From contig DHWK01000082.1 in the NCBI GenBank assembly GCA_002413145.1, positions 5,354 through 15,377 on the forward strand: DNA of 10,024 bases. Direction: 5' to 3'. Of the stretch, positions 1 through 6,824 are shown one piece after another (position 1 is the first letter of the stretch; every line of letters starts with the position of its first letter). The notes beneath the pieces were generated by a model, which was not told where the DNA came from, searched no databases, and worked only from the letters and a program-made list of their open reading frames with translations. The DNA comes from a bacterium UBP12_UBA5184 (GTDB lineage: Bacteria > Vulcanimicrobiota > Vulcanimicrobiia > Vulcanimicrobiales > Vulcanimicrobiaceae). Position numbers and translations under genes: made by a program.

Positions 1-2
1 CG

Positions 3-1286
3 GCGGGTTTAGCCGCCGCGCGAAGCCTAGCGGACCGATCGCTGCGCATAATCGTACTCGAGGCGCGTGACCGAACGGGGGGCCGCGTCTGGTCGGTCCC
101 CTCGGCGCCGGCCGCGCCGGCGGCCGAACTCGGCGCGGAGTTCATTCACGGCCCGGCCCCCGAGACGATGGCCTTACTCCGCGAGGTCGGGAGCGTGGCA
201 ATCGACACCGGCGGCGAGTCATGGGCGTGCGGCGAGGATGGCGAACTGCGACGTAACGACGACGACTTCATCGCCGCCGCGGGCATATTCGAGCGGGCTC
301 GCGAGCTCGCCGCCGATGAGAGTGTCGATCGATTTCTGCGGCGCTTCGAGGGCGACGACGCACTGCGAAAAACGGCACAGGCGGCGTGCTTATTCGTCGA
401 GGGATTCGAGGCCGCCGATCCCGCGATCGCGAGTGCGCGGGCGATCGCCGACGAGTGGCGTTCAGGTGTCGATTTTTCAAGCGCGCGACCGCTTGCCGGT
501 TACGGGCCGCTGTTCGAACGCTTGAGCAACGCCTGCCACGCCGCGGGCGTAGAGACACGCCTGTCGACGGTCGTGCGCCGAATTTCGTGGCGCCGTGGCG
601 CCGTCGCCGTCGATGCGCAAAGCGGTCTGGGCGAATTGCGGACGATTCGCGCGCGAGCCGCCATCGTGACGCTTCCGGTAGGGGTCTTGCGGCACGGCGG
701 CGACGAGAATGAGGTGGTGTTCGATCCGGGCCTACCCGCAATCAAGCGCGACGCCCTTGCGAGCATTGAGATGGGCCACGCGGTTAGGGTGGCACTCTGG
801 TTTCGGACGGCCTTCTGGGAGCAGGTTCGCGACGGGCGTTACCGTGACGGCGGGTTCTTCCGCTGCGTAGGGCAGCCGTTCGCGGCGTATTGGACGCAGT
901 TTCCGGTGCGCAGCGAGCTGATTGTGGCCTGGGCCGGCGGTCCGAAGGCGACCGCGTTGGGCGGCGCCTCGCAGGCAGAACGCGTCGCGCGCGCGCTCGA
1001 TGGCTTTGGCGCGTTGTTCGGGGAGCCCGCCCGCGCGCGTCGGGAGTTCGAAAGCGGTCTCACGCACGATTGGGGCAACGACCCGTTCGCGCGCGGCGCG
1101 TACAGTTACGTCGCCACCGGAGGCGGGGATGCGCGCGCGACGCTCGCAGCACCGGTTGACGACACGCTGTTCTTCGCGGGCGAGGCAACTTCGATTGACG
1201 GCCAAGGCGGCACGGTGAACGGGGCGCTCGAAACCGGTCAGCGCGCCGCGCGGGAAACCGCGATGTCGCTTGGCATCACGGTCTGA
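3..1286 (+). CDS. Flavin monoamine/polyamine oxidase family protein (5'-truncated by window edge)
   Basis: FAD-dependent amine oxidase (Amino_oxidase family), expected to oxidise a primary or secondary amine to an imine with release of hydrogen peroxide. The reading frame is already open at base 3. It starts with AGLAAAR, the end of the N-terminal GxGxxG dinucleotide-binding motif, so probably only 10-20 residues plus the start codon lie upstream. Next come the adenine-ribose binding stretch LEARDRTGGRVW (bases 57-92) and ELGAEFIHG. The middle holds VTLPVGVL, and the C-terminus holds WGNDPFARGAYSY and FFAGEATSIDGQGGTVNGALE, the family's C-terminal FAD-binding signature. Visible length is 427 residues, near full size. 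No signal peptide can be judged because the start is missing. The substrate (monoamine, polyamine or amino acid) cannot be told. The ATG at 168 is internal and is not the real start. Confidence 0.93.
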   Translation, partial: AGLAAARSLADRSLRIIVLEARDRTGGRVWSVPSAPAAPAAELGAEFIHGPAPETMALLREVGSVAIDTGGESWACGEDGELRRNDDDFIAAAGIFERARELAADESVDRFLRRFEGDDALRKTAQAACLFVEGFEAADPAIASARAIADEWRSGVDFSSARPLAGYGPLFERLSNACHAAGVETRLSTVVRRISWRRGAVAVDAQSGLGELRTIRARAAIVTLPVGVLRHGGDENEVVFDPGLPAIKRDALASIEMGHAVRVALWFRTAFWEQVRDGRYRDGGFFRCVGQPFAAYWTQFPVRSELIVAWAGGPKATALGGASQAERVARALDGFGALFGEPARARREFESGLTHDWGNDPFARGAYSYVATGGGDARATLAAPVDDTLFFAGEATSIDGQGGTVNGALETGQRAARETAMSLGITV

Positions 1287-1449
1287 GAGATGGATCCTCG
1301 GCGGCGCGATCGCGTTTCCCACCATCCCGGTCAAAGCACTGTTCGCAATCGCAGCCGGCGCCGTGTTACTGATCTTCATCGGCATTCGCAACGCCTGGGA
1401 CATCGTGACCTTCATCGCGATCAAAGGAATCGGCAAGCCGCCGAGCTAG
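1270..1449 (+). CDS. Small hydrophobic membrane protein, TTG start (or frameshifted membrane tail of the amine oxidase)
   Basis: A 59-codon frame opens at TTG 1270, inside the last codons of the amine oxidase, and ends at TAG 1447-1449. The product begins MASRSERWILGGAIAF. Residues about 23-39 (ALFAIAAGAVLLIFIGI) form a clear transmembrane segment. A second, weaker hydrophobic stretch follows (residues 42-51) and the tail is basic (KGIGKPPS). The frame is open from 1219; no ATG or GTG is available before the membrane segment, so TTG is the only plausible start, and the ribosome-binding site is poor. The hydrophobic run is in the same frame throughout, which is unlikely for shadow sequence, and it fills the gap up to the convergent gene exactly. 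It could instead be read as a +1-frame C-terminal extension of the amine oxidase. The family is not recognised. Confidence 0.45.
   Translation: MASRSERWILGGAIAFPTIPVKALFAIAAGAVLLIFIGIRNAWDIVTFIAIKGIGKPPS
1446..1449. other. Shared CTAG: overlapping stop codons of two convergent genes
   Basis: The palindrome CTAG supplies TAG to the small plus-strand ORF (1447-1449) and TAG to the minus-strand DUF1028 gene (1446-1448). The convergent frames therefore meet tail to tail with a 4-bp overlap. No hairpin plus T-run terminator is visible here on either strand. This holds as a gene junction only if the small ORF is real. Confidence 0.5.
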
Positions 1450-2312
1450 CCCGGGGCCTTCCATTCGCGGAGATACTCGAGCGTCTGGCGGTCGATCGTG
1501 CCGTCGGCGCGGACGCGTTCTTCCAAGTTTTCGACGTGCATGAAACGGACCAGCGCTTCGTGCGCCGCCTCGTCGAAGTGCTTTTCCGCCGGCGGAAGTG
1601 CACCGGCCCGTTGTAAGAGCGCGACCAATTCGGCGCCGAGCGCAGCGTCGATCGCCAGTACGTCGTGTGGTTCGGCCGGGAAAAAATAGAGCGCGTGAAG
1701 TTTGAGCAGCCGTGCGAGTTCTTCGATGGGTTCGCGCGCGTCGTCGACGCGCAGGTCGACGTAGCGGTCGGTGTAGCCGCCGTAGCCGCCCTTCGGCTTG
1801 ACGACCAGCAGGGCGGCGCTCTGCTGACCGCGTTTGTCACCCCCGGCTGCCTGCGCCGCCGCAAGCGCGGCGATGAGTCGATCCGCCAAACGAGCGCGCG
1901 ACGCCGAGAACGTCGCGGCGAGGGCGTCGAGGACGCCCGGGCCCGCGAGGCAATTGCCTTGCGCGGCGAAGGCGTCTCCCGCGATGCCGCCGGCCCACGG
2001 AATGCACGCCGTCCCGGTGTGCGATGCGGACTGGCCCGCAGCATCGACGATTCCGACCTGACGATGTTCGCGGCCGTCGTCGGTCGCGAGCAACCTCTCG
2101 AGCGCTCCGGTCGCGCTTCTTCCCTCGCGCAACGATGCGAGTCCGAGCGAACCGAACCCGGTGTTCGCCCAGGCTTGCGTCGCGATCGCGCCGGCGCCGG
2201 CCTCGAGCCACGGAACCAATGCGCCGACGCTCAAAAACTTCGACGCGACCGCGATGCCGAGTTCGCCGGCTTCGCGATCGAGCGCGACGATCGAGAACGT
2301 CGACGGTCTCAT
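1446..2312 (-). CDS. DUF1028 family Ntn-hydrolase-like protein with C-terminal putative peptidoglycan-binding domain
   Basis: 288 residues. The N-terminal region (about 1-205) is a DUF1028 domain: it opens with the conserved STFSIVALD, then GELGIAVASKFLSVG, ATQAWANTGFG and an SHTGTACIPWAGG segment. DUF1028 proteins have the Ntn-hydrolase fold and are presumed amidohydrolases; the true reaction is unknown. Thr5 of the conserved TFS is a candidate nucleophile (inference). The C-terminal region (about 245-286, HFDEAAHEALVRFMHVENLE...TIDRQTLEYLREW) matches the small domain often fused to DUF1028 and labelled a putative peptidoglycan-binding domain. No signal peptide is seen, so a cytoplasmic location is likely. 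The ATG at 2312 is chosen because the family begins within a few residues of TFSIVA. It follows the upstream minus-strand gene by 12 bp with a weak Shine-Dalgarno, consistent with translational coupling. Confidence 0.9.
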   Translation of the reverse strand: MRPSTFSIVALDREAGELGIAVASKFLSVGALVPWLEAGAGAIATQAWANTGFGSLGLASLREGRSATGALERLLATDDGREHRQVGIVDAAGQSASHTGTACIPWAGGIAGDAFAAQGNCLAGPGVLDALAATFSASRARLADRLIAALAAAQAAGGDKRGQQSAALLVVKPKGGYGGYTDRYVDLRVDDAREPIEELARLLKLHALYFFPAEPHDVLAIDAALGAELVALLQRAGALPPAEKHFDEAAHEALVRFMHVENLEERVRADGTIDRQTLEYLREWKAPG

Positions 2313-2324
2313 TACGTCGCTCGA

Positions 2325-2690
2325 CTACGGGCCGGTCGGCGGCAGTCCTCCCGCGCCTTTACCGTCCAGATACCGAGCCGTCGGTGGCGCACTCGCTCCC
2401 GAAAACATCGAGTGTTGCATCCAGGCCGCGATCTGGCCGAACATCTGCTGCACGAATGCCGTGAATGCCGCCATAACGCTCGCCGGGCCTCCGTTCGCAG
2501 CCCCTGACGAACCGAATGACGACGGCGCAAGGCGCGAGATACCCGACGGGACGACGCGCGAAAGCGTATCGGACGAGGGCCCGCAGGTCGTCACCGGGAC
2601 GGTGTTTCCGCTTGCTGCATCGTGCAACGACGGCTGGTATGATGGGCTGCCGGTGGCTCGCCCCGGGTCCCAAGCGTTGAGAGAATACAT
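2325..2690 (-). CDS. Hypothetical protein, 121 aa, disordered with one Met/Phe/Gln-rich amphipathic helix
   Basis: I do not recognise this family. The start is ATG 2690, ten bases after a perfect AGGAGG; the longer open frame upstream has no support and would run into the MFS gene. Residues 1-70 are rich in Ser, Gly, Pro and Thr (begins MYSLNAWDPGRATGSPSYQP) with a single Cys at 36 and no clear signal peptide. Residues about 71-96 (SVMAAFTAFVQQMFGQIAAW then MQHSMF) form a probable amphipathic or membrane-associating helix. The tail is Gly/Pro-rich (ends GGLPPTGP). It sits between the MFS gene (40 bp gap) and DUF1028 (12 bp gap) on the same strand, so it is probably co-transcribed. Alternative frames in this stretch are Arg-rich and look like shadows. 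A structural, secreted or membrane-associated role is only a guess. Confidence 0.65.
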   Translation of the reverse strand: MYSLNAWDPGRATGSPSYQPSLHDAASGNTVPVTTCGPSSDTLSRVVPSGISRLAPSSFGSSGAANGGPASVMAAFTAFVQQMFGQIAAWMQHSMFSGASAPPTARYLDGKGAGGLPPTGP

Positions 2691-2700
2691 TGTTTCATAA

Positions 2701-2706
2701 CCTCCT
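2701..2706 (-). promoter_or_regulatory. Strong Shine-Dalgarno (AGGAGG) for the 121-aa gene
   Basis: On the minus strand the sequence reads GCAGGAGGTTATGAAACAATG. AGGAGG lies 10 bases before ATG 2690 and only 2 bases before another ATG (2698-2696), which opens a different frame of about 35 codons and is too close to use. This fixes the start of the 121-aa protein. It is the clearest ribosome-binding site within the minus-strand run. Confidence 0.7.
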
Positions 2707-2730
2707 GCGAATTCATCGCTCGTCCGACGA

Positions 2731-4254
2731 TCACGCCTTCGCGCTCGAGCGGCTAGAGGGGTCGCGCAGGCCAAACCAGGCGAGGGCCGCTCCTCCCAGC
2801 GCCAATGCCGCCGCCGCGAACATCAACGCATCGAAGCCACGCTGATACGCCCTCCCAACCGCCTCGGCTACCAACGCGCGCTGCCGCCCGTCGACGATGT
2901 CGTGCGGCACGCTCCCCGCCGCGACTTGGGCGCGCTCGCGCTCGACGACCGCGCGCGTCGCCGGCGCGATCCCGAGCCGATCGAGCTGAACGTTCAGGTT
3001 AGCGTCCAGGACGGCGGCCAAAACGATCCCCAGCGCCGCGACGGCGATCAGCGAGGCGACGCGCGAGACGGCATTGTTCACGCCGGAGGCGACGCCGCCG
3101 TGTTCTTCGCCCGCGTCCATGACGGTCGTCGTCAAGGGTGCGACCAGGGACGCGAAGCCCGCTCCAAGGATCAGGCCCGGGAGGAAGAACGCGCTCCAGT
3201 ACGGCCGTCCGATCCCCGCTGCGGCGAACAACCCGAACCCGGCCGCCGCGAGTACCGCTCCGCCCGTCAGCATCCGCCGCGCCCCCAAGCGCGGCAATGA
3301 AGCGCCGGCGTAGCGCGAGAACAGCGCGACCAGAAGGACGAACGGCAACAGGGCCGCTCCCGCGGCGGCGGGCGAGTAACCCTGGACGTTGATGAGATCG
3401 AACGGCAAGAAATACAAACTCCCGCCGAGCGCGCCATATAAGAGGAACGTGTAGACGTTCGCGACGCTAAAGGCGCGAGACCGGAAGAGCGCCGGCGGGA
3501 CCATCGGCAGTGCGCACGTCCGCTCGCGCACGACGAACCAACCGAGCAACGCGATGCCGGCGACGATCGCGGCGCCCGCGAACGGAGCCGGCGTCCCCGG
3601 TTGAATACCGATCAAGCCATAGACGAGACCGCCGAGGCCGCCGGTAGCAAGCGCGGCGCCCGCAAGATCGAGTTCGGCCGGCGCCGAGTCGTCGCGCGAT
3701 TCGGCGACGGCGACGAGTGCGATCAAGACCAATGCCGCGAGCGGGACGTTGATGAAAAACACCAGCCGCCACGAAAACGTCTGGGTGAGCCAGCCGCCCA
3801 GCAACGGTCCGAGCGCCGCCGTCATCGCCGACGCCGCCGACCACGTCCCGATCGCGCGACCGCGTTCCGCTCCCACAAATGCGGCCGTGATCAGCGAAAG
3901 GCTCCCCGGTGTCGCAAGGGCGCCGCCGACGCCCTGAACGCAGCGCGCCACGATCAGCATCGTGGCGTTCGCCGCGAGGCCGCAGGCAATCGACGCCGCG
4001 GCGAAGAGCAGGATCCCCACTGCGAAGATAAGGCGTCTCCCGAACCGGTCGCCGAGTGCGCCGCCTAGCAAGAGGAGCGCCGACAAGAAGAGCGCGTAAC
4101 CTTCGACCACCCATTGCAGCGCGTCGGCGCCCGCCGCGAAGTCGCGCTGCAAAACCGGCAGGGCGACGTTGACCGCCGTCCCGTCGATGAAGATCATGCT
4201 CGAACCGACGACCGACGCCGCGAGCGTCCAGCCAGCTCGCCTCAGATCTCCCAC
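2731..4254 (-). CDS. MFS transporter, DHA2 (EmrB/QacA-like, 14-TM) family
   Basis: 507 residues from GTG 4254, an inner-membrane proton-coupled exporter of the 14-helix drug:H+ antiporter-2 type. Visible landmarks are IDGTAVNVALP (residues 23-33, family motif D1), the motif-A loop LGDRFGRR (67-74), motif B R104-x2-Q-G-x-G, and the motif-C-like ALGPLLGGWL (147-156) followed by FSWRLVFFINVP. Further hydrophobic helices run to the C-terminus (ends LRDPSSRSSAKA). The length fits the family. The open frame continues far upstream to 4860, but that part is Arg-rich shadow of the solute-binding gene. GTG 4254 is placed just before the first helix and overlaps the upstream gene's stop by 13 bp, implying coupled translation. 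The substrate is unknown; family members export drugs, dyes, lipids or metabolites. Confidence 0.93.
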   Translation of the reverse strand: MGDLRRAGWTLAASVVGSSMIFIDGTAVNVALPVLQRDFAAGADALQWVVEGYALFLSALLLLGGALGDRFGRRLIFAVGILLFAAASIACGLAANATMLIVARCVQGVGGALATPGSLSLITAAFVGAERGRAIGTWSAASAMTAALGPLLGGWLTQTFSWRLVFFINVPLAALVLIALVAVAESRDDSAPAELDLAGAALATGGLGGLVYGLIGIQPGTPAPFAGAAIVAGIALLGWFVVRERTCALPMVPPALFRSRAFSVANVYTFLLYGALGGSLYFLPFDLINVQGYSPAAAGAALLPFVLLVALFSRYAGASLPRLGARRMLTGGAVLAAAGFGLFAAAGIGRPYWSAFFLPGLILGAGFASLVAPLTTTVMDAGEEHGGVASGVNNAVSRVASLIAVAALGIVLAAVLDANLNVQLDRLGIAPATRAVVERERAQVAAGSVPHDIVDGRQRALVAEAVGRAYQRGFDALMFAAAALALGGAALAWFGLRDPSSRSSAKA

Positions 4255-5897
4255 TCGTAGGGGTTCCAGAAGCTTGTAACCGCATGCGCCGGGCGATAGT
4301 TCTTGAGGTCGGTGTTGGCGACCGCGAGCCGGCTGTTGTACCAGGTGATGATCGTCGGCACCTGATCGGCCAGAATCTCTTGGATCTTGTCGTAGGCCGC
4401 TTTCCGTTCCGCCCGGTCGTTGCTTGAGACCGCGATGCGCTCCGCCGCGTCGAGCGCCTTGTCGCAGAAATGATATACGTTCTGGCCGTGGGGGGGAAAC
4501 TGGTCGCACATCCACAGCGTCGAGTCGTCGGGGTCGGTACCATTGAGCCAAGAATAGAACCCGACGTCGAACTTGCCGGTCTGCAGAATGCCGTGCGCGC
4601 CGTAGGACGCGAAGAAAAGCGACGTCGGATAGGTCTTCACGCCCATATCGATGCCGACATCGTGCCAGGCACGCTGCGCGACGACGGCTACTGCGGTTCC
4701 GGTCGCGGAGCCCGAACTTGTCGCGAAGGTGACGTGCAATTTCACGCCATTCTTGACACGGATTCCGTCGGGGCCGAGTTTCCAACCCGCCGCGTCGAGC
4801 AACGACTTGGCTTTGGCCGGATCGAACGGATAATGCGTGGCATTTGGATTGTAGGCCCATAAGAACTCGGGCTGATCGGTATAGCCGGGCACGTTGATGT
4901 CATGCGTAATCTTGCCGATCAATTCACGCGTATCGAGCGCGTACCAAAGTGCTTTTCGGACGCTGACGTCGGCGAGAATGCCGGACTCGTTCGCGAGGTT
5001 CAAACCCAGCTGGCCGTACTGCGTGAACGGGGTCTTGACCACGACCGTTCCCGGGATCTTCGAATACGATGGATAGTTGGTGGTGCTGGCGTTGTATTCC
5101 AGATCGATGTCGTGCGACTGTAACTGCGCGATGATCGTGTTCTCGTTCGGGACCGGGTTGTATTCGACGCGTTGCAATTTCGGCGGCCCGCGCCAGTACT
5201 TCGGGTTCGCGACGAAGGTGATCTTCGAACCCCGCGCCCAGCGCTCCATTTTGAACGGACCCGTCCCGATCGGCTGACTGTTGAAGTCGACGCGGTTGAT
5301 GTTGGGATACCGCGCCAGCAGGTGAGCCGGCAGAATGGGATACGGGTTTCCCGACTGGTTGAAGAATGAAGCGACGAAGGGCGCGTAGGCGTTCTTGAGA
5401 TGGACCCGGATCGTATACGGATCCAACTTGTCGATCGAGGTGACCAGTTCGTACCCGACCGTGCTGGGCACGTTATTGTTCTTGTTCATGACCGCGTGGA
5501 ACGTGAAGATCACGTCGTCGGCGGTGAACGGCTGGTCGTCGTGCCAAAGGACACCCTTGCGCAGATGGTAGACGATCGTCTTGCCGTCTTGCGAGATGCC
5601 CTTGTTGGCCAAGGTCGGCACCTCGGTAGCGAGTTCGGGGACGTACTCGTTCTGATCGCTCCAATTGAAGAAATAGCCGCCCCAAAGTTGGGCCAGATCG
5701 GAGTCGATCTGCTGATTCCCGACGATCGGATTGAGCGTGTCGGGTTCGGAGAGGTTCGCCATGCGCAAGACGCCGTGATGCGTCCAGGGATTACCGCCGC
5801 CGCCCCCCGCCGATTGCGTGCCGACCTTGGTACACGCCGAGAACAAAAGCGACGCCGCCACAGCGCACGCGAGCGATCGCACGATCGGTGCCTTCAT
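4242..5897 (-). CDS. ABC transporter substrate-binding lipoprotein, family 5 (oligopeptide/nickel type)
   Basis: 551 residues. The N-terminus is a lipoprotein signal: MKAPIVRSLACAVAASLLFS then Ala and lipobox Cys22, followed by a flexible Gly-rich linker (31-35). The mature part is a periplasmic or surface-anchored SBP_bac_5 protein: LRMANLSEPDTLNPIVG near the start, then the family signature at 102-131 (SQDGKTIVYHLRKGVLWHDD..FTADDV), GTGPFKMERW, and RKALWYALDTREL in the second half. Such proteins deliver oligopeptides, nickel complexes, sugars or other solutes to an ABC permease, but no permease or ATPase gene is present in this window. The gene lies 45 bp after the first alpha/beta hydrolase and overlaps the MFS gene by 13 bp. 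The start ATG 5897 is set by the signal peptide; the Shine-Dalgarno is weak. Ligand cannot be predicted. Confidence 0.95.
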   Translation of the reverse strand: MKAPIVRSLACAVAASLLFSACTKVGTQSAGGGGGNPWTHHGVLRMANLSEPDTLNPIVGNQQIDSDLAQLWGGYFFNWSDQNEYVPELATEVPTLANKGISQDGKTIVYHLRKGVLWHDDQPFTADDVIFTFHAVMNKNNNVPSTVGYELVTSIDKLDPYTIRVHLKNAYAPFVASFFNQSGNPYPILPAHLLARYPNINRVDFNSQPIGTGPFKMERWARGSKITFVANPKYWRGPPKLQRVEYNPVPNENTIIAQLQSHDIDLEYNASTTNYPSYSKIPGTVVVKTPFTQYGQLGLNLANESGILADVSVRKALWYALDTRELIGKITHDINVPGYTDQPEFLWAYNPNATHYPFDPAKAKSLLDAAGWKLGPDGIRVKNGVKLHVTFATSSGSATGTAVAVVAQRAWHDVGIDMGVKTYPTSLFFASYGAHGILQTGKFDVGFYSWLNGTDPDDSTLWMCDQFPPHGQNVYHFCDKALDAAERIAVSSNDRAERKAAYDKIQEILADQVPTIITWYNSRLAVANTDLKNYRPAHAVTSFWNPYEWEI

Positions 5898-5942
5898 ACC
5901 GGACGGACTTACGTGGCGACCCGTGAGAAGCCTCGCACGCCG

Positions 5943-6824
5943 CTAAGACTCCAGCGCCTCGATCAAGCGCGGATAGACCAGGTCGGTGCGCTGATACGGA
6001 TTGACCGGATCGATGATGTCGTGGATCCCGGGGAGGTTGCGCAGCGTGATCGCTTCCGCGCCGGCGCTCGACCAGCGGTTCCCAATCTCGAGCGCCATCG
6101 CATTATTGACGGCGGGATCGCGCTCGTTGAGAATGAGCGTGACGAGCGAATGCGGCATCTCGCGCGAACGCTCGTACACGTCCAGCCCGACGCGCAAACA
6201 TTGCGCTAAGCCGTGCGTCGCAAAGCGAGGATAGGCGTGATCGGGAATTTGACGCCCGTCTCCGAACGGATCCCACCGGATAAGACCGTCGGGCAGCGTC
6301 AGCAACGCCGGTACGAGCGCTTCCTGCAGCGGCGGGGGCAGGCGCAGAATTCCGAACATCGGGGCGATGCCGACCGCGTGTGCGACCGCTCGGCGCCCCA
6401 GCGCGAACCAAGCCGCGAGCGAGCCGCCGGCCGAGATCCCGGCGATCGCGACGCGTTCGCCCAGGCCGCTCGCGATATCGACGGACTCTTCCAGGCTCGC
6501 AAGCCACGTTTCGACGCGAGCGCCGGCGGCGAGGCGCCGCCCGATGCGATCGACGGCGCCGTGCCCGGGCAAGCGCGGTACGATCACGTTGTGCCCGCGC
6601 CCGGACAGGGTTTCGGCGAGCGGCACGAATTGTTGCGGCGAGTTCGTGAAACCGTGGACGAAGACGACCGCAAGCCGCGTCTTGCGTTGCTGGAGAAACG
6701 CGCGCGAGCGTCCCCATACCGCGATCAGCGGGTTTTCGTCGAGCCGGCAGAGCGCCGCGAAGCGCGCTTCGGCTTCTTCGAAATCGCGTGCCGGGCGCGG
6801 CACGGTCACCTCAAGAATCGGCAA
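5943..6824 (-). CDS. Alpha/beta hydrolase (copy 1 of tandem pair)
   Basis: Serine hydrolase of the alpha/beta fold, likely a carboxylesterase or lipase-like enzyme, 293 residues from TTG 6824. The oxyanion-hole strand is VVFVHGFTNSP (His57-Gly58), followed by IVPRLPGHGAVDR. The nucleophile elbow is AGISAGG (Ser131), the probable catalytic acid is Asp236 in LILNERDPAVN, and the probable catalytic base is His268 in LPGIHDIIDP. No signal peptide is seen, so it is probably cytoplasmic. It is clearly paralogous to the neighbouring hydrolase 6811-7689: both carry an RQ(I/M)P.H.YPR..TH block and an HD(I/V)I(D/E)P block. TTG 6824 overlaps that gene's TGA by 14 bp. An in-frame GTG at 6809, one base after the stop, is an equally possible start. 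The true substrate is unknown. Confidence 0.9.
   Translation of the reverse strand: MPILEVTVPRPARDFEEAEARFAALCRLDENPLIAVWGRSRAFLQQRKTRLAVVFVHGFTNSPQQFVPLAETLSGRGHNVIVPRLPGHGAVDRIGRRLAAGARVETWLASLEESVDIASGLGERVAIAGISAGGSLAAWFALGRRAVAHAVGIAPMFGILRLPPPLQEALVPALLTLPDGLIRWDPFGDGRQIPDHAYPRFATHGLAQCLRVGLDVYERSREMPHSLVTLILNERDPAVNNAMALEIGNRWSSAGAEAITLRNLPGIHDIIDPVNPYQRTDLVYPRLIEALES

Noticed and set aside
732..1436. Minus-strand 234-residue open frame opposite the amine oxidase
   Set aside because: Arg/Ala-rich shadow of a strongly supported gene; no motif and no ribosome-binding site.
1665..2507. Plus-strand 280-residue open frame opposite DUF1028 and the 121-aa gene
   Set aside because: Low-complexity Arg-rich translation typical of GC-rich antisense frames; contradicted by the clear DUF1028 match.
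2161..2700. Plus-strand 179-residue open frame opposite the 121-aa gene
   Set aside because: Its composition is less biased than most shadows, but it runs across the DUF1028 start and opposite a minus frame that has a perfect AGGAGG and the right operon spacing.
2720..2730. Palindrome TCGTCCGACGA just after the MFS stop
   Set aside because: Arms of 5 bp with a 1-base centre cannot form a terminator hairpin and no T-run follows; likely chance in GC-rich DNA.
2731..4860. A 709-residue minus-strand frame that would place a 200-residue N-terminal domain on the MFS transporter
   Set aside because: The extra part is Arg-rich with no recognisable domain and lies opposite frame to the well-supported solute-binding gene. 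The MFS family begins at GTG 4254.
5400..6209. Plus-strand 269-residue open frame opposite the solute-binding protein and hydrolase copy 1
   Set aside because: Asp/Arg/Val-rich reverse translation of known genes; crosses two gene boundaries.
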